A program made the position numbers and the translations under genes. From positions 1,013,501 through 1,077,500 of the forward strand of contig JARHVA010000251.1 of NCBI GenBank assembly GCA_037957365.1: a stretch of DNA of 64,000 nucleotides. Direction: 5' to 3'. Position 1 is the stretch's first letter. Each line of letters begins with the position of its first letter. Positions 10,527 through 20,742 of the stretch are shown in pieces. This DNA is from Torreya grandis (Eukaryota > Streptophyta > Pinopsida > Cupressales > Taxaceae). Under the pieces are notes generated by a model. That model saw nothing but the letters and a program-made list of their open reading frames with translations, did not search any database and was not told the origin of the DNA.

Positions 10527-13337
10527 AATTGATGACTCCCAGGGGAAGCATGCCTGCTATGATTAAAGAACAGTTGCCTTATAGTCCATTAGGCATGGAG
10601 TCAGAGTGTGGCTTGAATAAAGTTAACAACCCCTCAAAGATTCAAGAATCAAACATGAAGCCTTTCACCCTAGACAAAGGGAAAATACATGCAAGACTAA
10701 AAACATTATTTGTGCAAACTGCACTTAGGGAAAGCAGGAAAGGAAACTAAAAACAAACTACTATGTACAACTAACCAAGTGTATCTTCTTTCCTCTTAGA
10801 TCAAAAGGAAAAATTCTTAAGTCCCCTTCTTGGCAAGAAGACTTATGGTGCCAGGCAAATGGGTGAATAAAAAGGAGATTTAGTGACCTACTTCTCTTAC
10901 CCGTCACTTGGATTGGTTGATATCTGATTAGAGATTCAAACATGATTCCAATGTATACGTAATTTATTTGTTCTTGGAATCTTTCCTCCTATTTATTATT
11001 TAGGATAGTGTATCTCATCAAGAAATCAATTATTGTTAGCTCATCACTAGAAGCCCCTTGATATGCACCCTTGACTGGCTTGCTCTCTTCTGCCTCATGC
11101 TCAGGTTCCATGGTATGACCATCCTCCTTGATGATTTCAAAGAAAGTATCTTCAGATTCACCAATCTCTTAGAGGGATAAATCTAAAAGCCTACAACCCC
11201 CTTGTAAACTTGTTTAAACACTAATGCTGCCTTTTCCACTCTTAACCAGCTCATAGCATCCCTGAAGAATAGTATAGCCTACTTCAGTGTCTTCAAAAGA
11301 ATCATTCAAAACATGAATAAGAGATTTCCCATGCTCCTCCATGTCACTTAAGGTGATTTCCTCTTCATCCATACTCATGAAGTCTCCCTGGTCAGTCATA
11401 AACTGAGCATAATCTATATTAGGCAAGGCCTGATAACTTTCATGGAGGTGTATGGATGGAATGTATTCAGACATGGAATCTACTATTTGGTCTAAAACAT
11501 CCATCACACATTCACTGAGGAGACCTACTTTAGACTCCAACTCTATAATCCACCTATCCATATCTTCCTGGAAAAGCCTTTCTTAGAAGTCACAATCATC
11601 ATCAAGAGCAGGAGTAGCCCCATCTTCTTCAAGGTTTTGAGCAAAACCTTTCCCTTCTTCTTTCTACCCCAAGATTCCACTGTTTGCTTCCATATCATGA
11701 TCTTGGGATTGGAATATTACTCTTATTAATAGGCAACAACTTTATCCTCTTCAAGGTCCTGAGCTAGTTCATGATGTTTCTTCTTCCAACTCAGAATTTG
11801 GAGATCATGTTGAAAGACATGAGGAGGTTGGGGAAGATTTGGGAGGGTCTACTCATGTATAGGAAGAGCTATCTGAAAAGAGGCATGCTAAAAAGCTAAT
11901 CATACAAGATTAAGGGTAGGATCAATTGATGCATTGGATGAGTCAGAATGAGCAAGTGCCATCTGATAGAAGGGATTTGGCGCATAAGAGGGAGTTTTCT
12001 CTAGAATAGGAGAGGGTAGACCCTAGGCCAAAATTTCTTGGTTTTCATCCCTCTACTTTACCAACACTTCATCAATATTGAAATTAGCTTATGGATTAGT
12101 GTAAGGGGTAATTTTAGGCATCATATCCTCTATAGGGTTTGAAAGCTCCATCTCTCTTTCGCCCAATAGTCTCATCTTCTTTTCTAATTCTTTAATCTAC
12201 TTGGCCAGGTCATCCTCATTTTGTACCTCTTAGAGCTCATGGGAGTCATCATAGAGATGGGAAGTGTATGAAGATTGCCATGAAATGCAAGGAGATTCTT
12301 AAGGAAGGGTGGGAGGGACTTGAAAAGGAATAACCTCATTTTGTACCTCACACTCTTAGACAATGTCTTTCTCCCCCTTGCTTTTGCATGACTCAACCAC
12401 TTTATCCCAACTCAAGCAATTCAGACTAGGCATCTCCTTTGGGGTTGATGGGGCCACAATGTGAGAGGGTAATGAATATTTAGATTCCACTTCCCTCACT
12501 ACCAAGATGGACTACTGCATCTGAATGTTTGCCAATTTGATCCGTCTATCAAGATTAGCCTTAGACACAAGATTTGCTATTTCAAAACTCTCCTCAACAT
12601 GATTGGGTAAAGGACTTTGATAGGCTTGACTTGGCTCATAAGCAGGGGTTATATATGACTGATATGATACTTGGGGTAGCAAGCATGTAGGTTGATAGAC
12701 TTGGTAGGGCTACCTCTCATGAACACTTAACTTCTCTTCTAAAGATGCAATCAAACCATCGACATCCAACATCTCACTTGTAAGCATGTGCCAATTGGCT
12801 CTTTCAATAGGAGCCCATTCCTTCTTAACCTGATCTAGTGCATTCCTCACTTGATGGATGATATGATTAAGAATTTCTTGGCCACATCCCCTTCTGGTGT
12901 CAAGATCTATTACATACTTTTCATATCCCAGTAGTGCTCATTTAAAGGCAGAAATGGGTTGATTAGCAAAGAGACTAGGTTGAGTAGGAGAAGTGACACA
13001 TTGAGAAGACTAGGCATAAGGATGATATAGCTTATGGTAGGGTTTAGAATAGCCATATTGAACTTGATAAGGATCAACATAAGGCTGGTAAATATCATAA
13101 CCATGCTGGCCAAGGAAAATAGGGTACATGGCTTTAAACGATGGGGTATACATACCAAAATATTGTTTCTTGATGGTATGGTACCAGAACTGCTTAACCA
13201 ATTGATTTAACTCAGATTCACCATTGGTGTTTGATGTAAAAGCCTCCAAAGGTTGGTTGGTCAAAGAACACACCAAAAATTGTTTAACTCTATGGACACA
13301 ACTTATCCTAGTTGGTCCCATCGAGCATGCCAAAAAT
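10527..13337 (-). pseudogene. Internal region of element C: degraded ORF remnants, product unknown
   Basis: Reading on - from the PBS gives broken coding-like stretches: a Tyr/Pro-rich N-terminal part near 13010-13200 (PYVDPYQVQYGYSKPYHKLY), a helical Glu/Lys-rich part near 12740-12860 (ANWHMLTSEMLDVDGLIASL), and an acidic open stretch at 11214-11561 (115 codons, MDEEEITLSDMEEHG). TAG and TGA stops interrupt the frame. None shows an RT, protease, integrase or zinc-knuckle motif. By position it would be a gag-like or element-specific protein, but I do not recognise the family. A + strand opening at 10517-10750 overlaps the LTR end and is probably chance. Confidence 0.45.
13314..13332 (-). other. 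Candidate primer binding site of element C
   Basis: On - the sequence TGGCATGCTCGATGGGACC begins five bases inside the right LTR. It differs from the PBS of element D (TGGCACACTCGGTGGGACC) at only three positions. The tRNA is not assigned. Confidence 0.65.
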
Positions 13338-13505
13338 TGTTGACACAGTGGATTACACCCTTGGAAGGAGGCCAAGATCTTGCCTTCCACACGCAACAAT
13401 GGAAACTCCCCTCTCACCTATGGGACTGACAAAGCTAGAGGGGAGAGTCTCTAGGTAAGGGCTAGCTCCCTTTGATGCATCTGATTTATTCTAGTAAGTG
13501 TTAAC

Positions 13506-13583
<78 letters not shown>

Positions 13584-14076
13584 ATATGTTAACACTTACT
13601 AGAACAAATCAGATGCATCAAAGGGAGCTAACCCTTACCTAGAGACTCTCCCCTCAAGATTGTAGGAAAACAAATCTAATCTAAAAGGGGTGATGCATCA
13701 AAATGATCTAACCTTCTCACACTCACACTTAAAATCAGATAAACACATACATACACTTTAAACTGGCAGAAGGGCCAGGTTGCAAGAAACTTGGCAGGGA
13801 GGCTTTAATGGAAAATATAGAAAACAGAGATTCACCAAAGGTGCTGTGAAAGCATTTTGTATAGAAATTTCTTCTATTTTTGCACTTCTAAATATGGCTC
13901 TCCTTATCAGCTATAGAAATGGCACCTTATAGACACTAGGTATGTTGGTGTTGAACTTGTGGAAGCATCAAGAAGCACTGAGTAAATAGAAACTAACACT
14001 CAGACATACATAGAGATATCTAACCAAGATAGAGGTAAAAAATGCATTTATTGATTCAAGTGAATATTTACCAAGG
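13338..14076 (-). repeat. Right LTR of element C, first part
   Basis: It matches 7983 onward of the left LTR until AAGG at 14076, where element D and its duplicated CTACG were inserted. It carries a TG repeat and an inverted duplication that the left LTR lacks. Confidence 0.88.
13438..13655. repeat. Inverted duplication around a (TG)n repeat
   Basis: The left arm (13438 to about 13507, starting GAGGGGAGAGTCTCTAGG) is repeated in inverse complement at about 13584-13655, ending CCTAGAGACTCTCCCCTC. I see about two mismatches over some 70 bases. The loop is the (TG)n tract 13509-13578. The left LTR has only the left arm, so the right arm arose inside this LTR after element C inserted. Confidence 0.85.
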
Positions 14077-14081
14077 CTACG
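14077..14081. repeat. Target site duplication of D, left copy
   Basis: CTACG, identical to 31171-31175. Removing D plus one copy restores the LTR of element C in register with its left partner. Confidence 0.95.
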
Positions 14082-14459
14082 TGTTTCTACGCTAATTTTA
14101 CTTTCACATTCAAAAGATAGAAATGAGAAACTAAGAGATGGTCTAGGGTTAGAAGATACCCGGATATAGTCATGCGCACCAAAATCAGACATTGGAAGGT
14201 ACTCCTCTTTGGCTGTGGAGGAATGACACCTGTGAAGAAAAAGAGACTAAACAGGAAAAAATGTTAGATGAAGAGAGGGTGGGCTATCAAGCAAACGCTT
14301 TGTCCCTGAAGTACGAAGACTTCCTTAAGGGATATCAACCCACTAATAAAAAGTAGAATATTTGACTGAAGTAGAAATAATGAAAGACAGAATGAAAGCA
14401 AATAAAAGACAAAAAGTAGAATGCGTACCTGATATGTAGGAAACTACTCTGCATAGTCA

Positions 14460-14550
14460 CCGGTGTCAGTCTCTGTGCTGGCATCGGTCAGGGAAGGGAG
14501 CCGACGTCGGTTAAAGTGCCGATGTCGATAGGGGTAATGACCGGCGTCGG
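14460..14550. promoter_or_regulatory. Cluster of CCGACGTCGG-like palindromes in LTR of D
   Basis: A perfect 10-base palindrome CCGACGTCGG lies at 14501-14510, with variants around it (CCGATGTCGA, CCGGCGTCGG). GACGTC is the C-box core recognised by plant bZIP factors. Variants mostly differ by C-to-T or G-to-A at CpG. Use as an LTR enhancer is inferred. Confidence 0.5.
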
Positions 14551-15129
14551 TTAAGGCAACAGTTTTGGACGGGGTCTGGTTGGGTCTGGATAGGGTCTTA
14601 AGATTTGTAGAAAGGTTAGATGTTTTGTCTGAGGGTTTGGGAAGTTGGTTTAGGAGTTAGAGGGATTGTTTAAGGGTTTGTACAGGGTTCTGGATAGAGT
14701 TATAGACTATATTTTCCAGACAGGGTGGATAGAGGTGATACGGGTGGAAATAAGGTCGGGGCTATGGTCTAACTCTAAATTTGGGTAATGATATCAAATA
14801 AAAAACAATAACCAGAGAGTAAAACAAAAACACAGAGCAAAGCTTACCTGTTATATGCTAAAGATAAAAGTTAGAGACATGATGGATGTTGTCACTGTGT
14901 TGTAGAACAAGATGAGTGAAGTAGAATACCTGTACCAAAGAGAGAGAATGCGAGAGATTGGATGCAGATTGGTTGGATGCAAGAATTGGTTTATTGTTTA
15001 AATGAAGAGGTTTGTTGATTGATACGAAGGAAGGTCCGATAACCGATCGAGAAATGGATTGGCAACCGAATGGATAACGGATAATGGATAACGGTTCCTG
15101 CGTTTTGGTCAAGAATGCAGTGTTAAAGA

Positions 15130-15205
15130 TAATGACGTCAGCAGGACTACCGATGTCGGCTGATAAGTGATCGACGTCGGCCAGGTTATGACCATCGTCG
15201 GCAGA
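15130..15205. promoter_or_regulatory. Second GACGTC cluster with TGACGTCA in LTR of D
   Basis: It contains a full CRE-type palindrome TGACGTCA (15133-15140), CCGATGTCGG (15150-15159) and CGACGTCG (15172-15179). The same order is kept in the right LTR (TGACGTCA at 30924-30931). These are plausible bZIP sites; there is no experimental support. Confidence 0.5.
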
Positions 15206-15370
15206 TGCAGAATGGGGACAAAGGCTAACTTTAGCTCTCTGCTCATTTTTACATGCTGTCAGGGTCAAGGCTTGTGGGAAAATGGTCAACAAGAGTTAAA
15301 TAGGCATGGAAAACTAAAATGGGGGTTAAGGGGAGGATGACAAGGGTTAGACACAATTACAGTGTCTACA

Positions 15371-15386
15371 TTTGCCCCTTTTTGTC
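15371..15386 (-). other. Polypurine tract of element D
   Basis: On - the sequence GACAAAAAGGGGCAAA directly precedes the LTR start TGTAGACAC, the standard layout for plus-strand priming. Confidence 0.85.
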
Positions 15387-15612
15387 TTGTTGGTTGTTCT
15401 AGATGAACAACAAGACAAAAATAGGAGTTGGTTGCCCTAGGTGTGGGATAAGGTCGATTTTGTCTTGTTGGTTGTTTAAATGAACTTTAAGACAAAAACA
15501 GGAGGTGGATGTCCTAGGTGTGGGATAAGGTCGATTCTGTCTTGTTGGTTGTTCAAGTGAACTGCAAGACAAAAATAGGAGGGTTGGTTGCCCCGATTAT
15601 GGATGAGGTATT
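15381..15612. repeat. Three tandem hairpin repeats next to the PPT of D
   Basis: Units start near 15381, 15459 and 15536 (period 77-78). Each holds an inverted pair, TTGTCTTGTTGGTTGTTC then GAACAACAAGACAA in the first copy, followed by a shared tail TAGGTGTGGGATAAGGTCGA in the first two. The third copy is shorter and its tail differs. Confidence 0.85.
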
Positions 15613-17089
15613 CCCCCTCAGAGCAGGAGTCGAGAGAAGGGAACCTAAAATCGGGTGTTTATTTGACAAAGATTAGATGAAAAAGGGGTGAAGATAGAGT
15701 GAGAATGCTACAAAAGTTGTGATTGCACATACACCACTTCACGAGGATGGTCAGGTCAAATTGTCATAGGTCGAGGGTCGAGGAGTGCCAAAATTGAAAT
15801 AATTGGGCCTCAGCATTTAGTCATCTACTGATTGGGTTATTCAATCTAAGCTGTAGCTCCAATGGGTCATCGTGTTTCAGGTATCCCAGGCTCAGGAAGT
15901 GCTCCTAAAAACATGAAAATGTCACAAGTAGTGGGGATCAACCGGCTTGCGATCCTATACTTGTGAAGGTCAAAAGTGTGCGCACAATTTTGCTAACCAA
16001 TCATGAGGTAGCATACATGCAAAAACAACCAAGGAAAAATCACTTTGGAAGTAGTCACGATTAGAGGAGATGGTCAATGATCTCCAAGGTCTGGTGGTCG
16101 ATGGATGGAGGCAAAAGTGATCTTAAGTGTGCCCCAGGGGGCCAAAATGACTTGTACTAGAGGGCTGACTGATTGAGGGCATGATTTTGGGGCAATGTGA
16201 TGAAAAAAAGGGGGGTGAACATTACCAACGTCGGTGATAAAATCAATGTCGGAGACATAAAGGGACCGATGTCGGTAAGATATCGGCCAAATTTGGTGGT
16301 ATAGGGCACGCTTATGCTGACATCGGTGGCCTGTCAAATCTGACAAAACCAGATTGGCAGCTAACCAAAAGTCATTTGTGATTGGGTTGACTGAGAGAAA
16401 AGAGCTCTAGAGCCAAGTGAGTGAAAGTGACACTAGGTTGACTGAGGAGCAGTGTGAGGTGGCAGATAGGAATTGGTGAAGAGAGGGAGCGAGTTAGAGA
16501 GTGATTGGACGCTGTGGAGGTGCTTGTGGGCCAGGAGAAGCTTGACATAGAAGTGATGGCAGAGGGCAGTAGAGGACCCATGGGAGGTCCACCACCAGCG
16601 GCACCCATCATGCCACCACACTGATGACGTCAAGACGAGGTAGGAGGGTCTCTAAGCCCTATTTAGTTAGATGTTTGTTTTTATTTATTTTTTGAATTTT
16701 TTGATTTTTTAGGTAGAAATTGAGGGGGGAGGGTAGCTAGGAAGGTGGGTAGGGGGTCTATGATAGATTAGGAGTAATTTAGAAGTGATTTAGGGGATTG
16801 GGGAGTCAATAATGGGGAAGCCCTAAATTTAGGGCTCGCCCCGTTCGGCCCTAGGGCCGAACCAGTCCCTGACATCAGCGGGTTCACTGGCATTGGCCGA
16901 CTAGAGACCAGCGTCGATCACTAACCTACCGACATCAGTCACTAAGTAACCAACGTCGATTAGGTGAGTGCCATCACTGGCATGATAACTGATGTTGGTG
17001 GTTGCCTGGTCAAAAGGAGTGATGAAAAATGGTCAAATCAAAGGGTCGAAGTGATGTCAAGGGCTTCTCAAGTGTCAGAATAAGCATAG
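15613..17089. other. Non-coding stretch of D between hairpin repeats and antisense ORF
   Basis: No convincing coding frame. Degenerate GACGTCGG-type motifs recur at about 16225-16330 and 16860-17000, as in the LTRs. A TGATGACGTCA-like site lies near 16621-16631. It could serve as the promoter or leader of the antisense ORF that follows on +, by position only. Confidence 0.5.
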
Positions 17090-18961
17090 ATGGTCAAAAT
17101 GGTTGGTCAAATAAGAAGAGTAGGCATGAGATTGACTTGGGTTTGGTTTACAGGTGAGGCAGACTCTGATGCTATGGGATCACCTCCTGACTTTGCTGAT
17201 GCGGATGCATCGAGACATTACTGGGGAGGAGTGGGTGCAGATGAGCATAGTTGGACTAGGCAGGTTGAGATGCTACTGCAGAGTGGCATAGGATGTGAGC
17301 CTAATGGTGGCGCTGATTGAGTGGTGGGACCATTCCACCAACACCTTCCACCTGCCCATGGGCAAAATGATGGTCACATCAAGGATGTGTACCAAATTTT
17401 ATGGCTATTGATACACGGAGTGGACATCTATGCATGCTCAAGAGAGGCACACGATATACACATGGTTATGCTGTTTGGGGAGCACGTCGCTGAGATGAGC
17501 TACCACTCAATAAGTTTTGCTTATGAGCCTCTATACATGGCAGATGAGGATGCACATCGGCTAGTTATCTTGATGATGATTGAGATTACAGTGTATGCAC
17601 TCCCAGATGCAGAGGGAGGCAAGTTTCTTGTCGCCATGACCAGAGTTTTGACAGACATGATTGAGTTGCAGACAGTGTTTGCCTGGGCACCAGTCTTTTT
17701 GGCCTAGGTCTATAGGGAGTTGTGGGGCATCAATCAGTGGTGACGATACAACTTGTGTGTAGGCCACCTTCTGCACTGTTGGGCATACAAGCATATCACA
17801 GTGACATGACCTCTCAGCCTTCCAGTGGCTATCTAGGCTAGCTTTAGGATTGGATTCAGATGATGGTGTGAGGTGATGGCGCAGTCATGGGTGGATGGAG
17901 TGGTCAGAGATATTGACCATTATAGAGGGGTACTAGAGGCCCTGATCTCAGCAGATATTGTCTGGAGACCGTACTTGGGGTATCCAGCATTTAGAGACTA
18001 GGGAGAGCAGCTTGTTGGAGTGCAAAGCTTGAGATGGGTCAGGGGCAGGCGAGTCGGCGAGCTTGAGAGGGTGTCTGTGGAGAGAGTACAATGCCAGTAC
18101 GGGCTGCTACAAGATGTACCACCTGCATTCCTATAGTATAGGTGGGATGATATAGAGGTGCCACTCCCACTACCAGAGGAGACAGAGGGGCCAGATTTTG
18201 AGGAGTTGCTGGCAGGGCCTGGGATGGCTGACCCAAGTTGTACAGAGGCCTACATAGCATGGTGGGTAGGGTAGTATACAGGGGTACAGGCAGGACCACA
18301 GATGGATTTATAAGCTATCACTAGGGAGTGGGATGCAGCCCATGAGGAGAGCAACACAACGCAGTAGGAGAGGGATGCGGCACAGGCCCAGGTGACCATT
18401 TTACAGGGATAGGTCACAATTTTATAGGGGCAGCTGGTGGGGGTGACAGGACAGGTGGCTGCTTTGACAAGATAGGTCACTATGTTGTAGGGTTAGCTAG
18501 CTATAGCCTAAGCACAGGCATTAGCAAAATAGGGCTTGAGAGGATAGGGCTCAATGTAGTATCCACCTCAGTAGCCAGCTCAGCAGCCCACACAGTTAGT
18601 GTCAATGCAGCCAGAGTTTTCACAGCCGCAAGGTTCAGTGTAGGGCACGGCAGTAGGACAGATGGGTCCACCAAAAACTGTATCTCTAGTTAGATACAGT
18701 GATGTGCTGGACAAGATCACGTATTATGAGAGGGCCATTAGAGGGTTCCCTTAGATATAGCGATACTCTGAGATGAGGGCAGAGTAGAGCCGACAACGTT
18801 CTATGTCACGGGTGACCGCTATAGGTTCACGCAAGCGGCCCAGATCAGAGGCAGGAGAGGATACAACGTCTTCTTGGCCACCACCACCACCACCATAGCC
18901 ACAGCCTTGAGGGCAGAGTTTTGACATGATGTATATACCAGCTTGCGTGCTGATGATGTGA
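17090..18961 (+). pseudogene. Antisense extra ORF of D with plant mobile domain (PMD)-like features
   Basis: One reading frame can be followed from 17090 to the stop at 18959-18961 (about 620 codons) without a shift. I count about 27 in-frame stops, some 20 of them TAG, nearly all where Gln, Trp or Arg would fit. Features: an N-terminal Asp/Gly-rich stretch; DVYQILWLLIHGVDIY near 17381; a hydrophobic helix around 17555-17705 that leads into YRELWGINQW and LLHCWAYKHI near 17710-17797; VERVQCQYGLLQDVPPAF near 18080-18133; EAYIAWW near 18245; then Ala/Gln heptad-like repeats (about 18340-18520) and a Gln/Pro-rich tail. The YRELx...LxxxWAxxH and ERVxxQ(Y/F)GxxQxxP patterns are those of aminotransferase-like PMD proteins. 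Antisense ORFs at this place are known in Tat elements. The start codon is uncertain (17090 or the ATG near 17176). Its function is unknown; it is inactive here. Confidence 0.7.
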
Positions 18962-19330
18962 GGTGTATTTGAATTTTGAGAGAGAGAGATGCACAAATTG
19001 TGCAATTGTATAGAACATTATTGATATATATTATGAGATTTTGGATCAGTGATCTGTGTGATGGATGTTTTATAAATATGTGTTTAATGTTTATTGTGTT
19101 TTGATGTGATGCATGTTGATATTATGGTTTATGTGTATGATGCTAAATGAACTGGTTATATGATGTTGTTTAATGATATTGATGTTGATGTTTAATGTGA
19201 ATGGTTATTATTTTTAGATTAGATGGTGATGCTTAATGACTATGGATGGACATGATGAAAATGATTATGCTAATGATAATATATGACTAGCTGTGATGTG
19301 ATTGATAGGTGACGAGAGAATGGGATGGAA
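18962..19330. other. T/G-rich spacer after the antisense ORF
   Basis: Low-complexity sequence rich in TGATGTTGATG-like words, no coding signal. Element E has a similar spacer (about 39200-39720) at the same place. Confidence 0.6.
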
Positions 19331-19347
19331 GAAAGTGATGAAGAGGA

Positions 19348-19628
19348 TGGCCGAGCTAACCTCAAAAGACCCCATGTCAATTGAGTGCTACCTACATAGC
19401 CCTTGTCCTAAGGGCCTCAGGCCAATGTAGTTCTCCCAAAGAGGGAGGAAAAGGGTCGAAGTGATTGATTGCTTGTGGTCGAGGTCAAGTCATGGGTCGA
19501 AGAGGATAGGGTTTGTCCATTAGATAGATGAACAAATGAGGGTGGTCGAGCTAACCCTAGAAGATAGTCGTGTCATCTGAGTGCTGCCTACATAGCCCTT
19601 GTCCTAAGGGCCTCAGACCAATGTAGTT
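19348..19628. repeat. Direct repeat pair with CCCTT/AAGGG hairpin
   Basis: Two copies of about 86 bases (19348-19432, 19543-19628), spaced 195 start to start. They share CTACATAGCCCTTGTCCTAA and the following GGGCCTCAG. CCCTTGTCCTAAGGG can fold into a five-base stem. Confidence 0.85.
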
Positions 19629-20368
19629 TAGACTAGGAGACAAAGCGGTCGAGAGTTGGTCTAGTCATGAGAATGGTCTAGCACGTCCATATGTCTGAGA
19701 GAACATGCTTGAAATGATGACAAAAAGTCAAGGTTTTTCACCCCTAGTAATTACCCATATTAGGTGATGGACATATGCCAAAAATGAAATGAGCTTATTT
19801 ATGCGCCAGCAAGTAATGGTTTATGCTGGACATAAATTGAGTGGTCTATAATTTCCATGTGTATTGGTGTCCATAGAAACCAGTGTGAATATGCTAGGTG
19901 GTTGGTCAAAAAGAGGGTTGAGCTGATTTAATAAATGACAAATGATTGGATGTGACCAAAGTGTAAAAGAAGTGAAAGGCATAAGTGCCCTTTTATTGAC
20001 AAGGACCAGAATGACAACATAGATAAGGGTTGTTAGAACTAAGAGCCCCATTCATGCATTACGTTGTTGACCAGAGGTTGTGTTAGAGTGGTAATCAAAT
20101 CACTTTGACATTAAAGTGAGCTCGAAGTCCCTTGAACCGATGATAGGAGGAGGATAGGGTAACCTATTTTAGAGTAGAGATAACTTTGCCCCTTTTATAG
20201 GAGACCCTGAGACAACTACAAGCCAAGTCCATGATTTTTTTTTTGGTTGCAGACTGATCGATGCGGTAAGTCTGCAGAGAGATGTCATTTTGCTTGGTGG
20301 TCATTTGTGAAGTTGATCAATGCGAGAAGATTCTAAAAAAGATGTTATTTATAGCAATAGTTAATCAT
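19629..20368. other. Non-coding stretch of D
   Basis: No coding frame or repeat recognised; openings in several frames are short. A T8-T9 run lies near 20236. Confidence 0.5.
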
Positions 20369-20495
20369 AACCATCCTTTGAGGGAGTGGTCTATATTTTG
20401 CTTTATATATAAGGGCTTTGAATAGCTATCCTTCGAGGGAGCAGTCTATTAGCTACAGCAATGATAGTACAACTATCCTTCGAGGGAGCAGTCTA
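20369..20495. repeat. Three copies of a 25-base motif ending GAGGGAGCAGTCTA
   Basis: Copies near 20369, 20424 and 20471 share ATCCTTCGAGGGAGCAGTCTA; the first has TTTGAGGGAGTGG. CCTTCGAGG itself is a small palindrome-like stem. It lies between integrase end and antisense ORF. Confidence 0.8.
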
Positions 20496-20742
20496 CCTCT
20501 TGATGCAATTTGGTGACCTTGGATATTTTTGACATCTTGATTTGTTTTGACATAAATGTGAGTCATGGACCAGACTATAGAAGGTCAAGGGTTCCTTTTT
20601 ATTAGGACAATGCATCCATACTGTATAAAAGGGGTATACGGGATTTGTTAAGGGGAGTAGGGTTGAAAGGAATAAGGACTAAGAGGATGGGGATTGCTCA
20701 AGGGATGAGCTCAAGTTAAGTGTCAAGTGGATGAGTACTCGA

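Larger units (their letters stand above)
14082..15370 (-). repeat. Left LTR of element D (3' LTR in sense)
   Basis: 1,289 bp, TGTTTCTACG...GTGTCTACA, near-identical in structure to 29880-31170. It holds two clusters of GACGTC palindromes (14460-14550, 15130-15205). Confidence 0.95.

Noticed and set aside
11214..11561. Acidic 115-codon frame as a host gene
   Set aside because: It lies wholly inside element C and in line with other broken frames on the same strand.
13500..13660. CRISPR-like or satellite array at the TG tract
   Set aside because: No spaced repeats; only one inverted pair and a dinucleotide tract.
20622..20634. TATAAAAGGGG on +, a good TATA-box match
   Set aside because: It points into the antisense of integrase, away from the antisense ORF and opposite to gag-pol, so there is no gene for it to serve.
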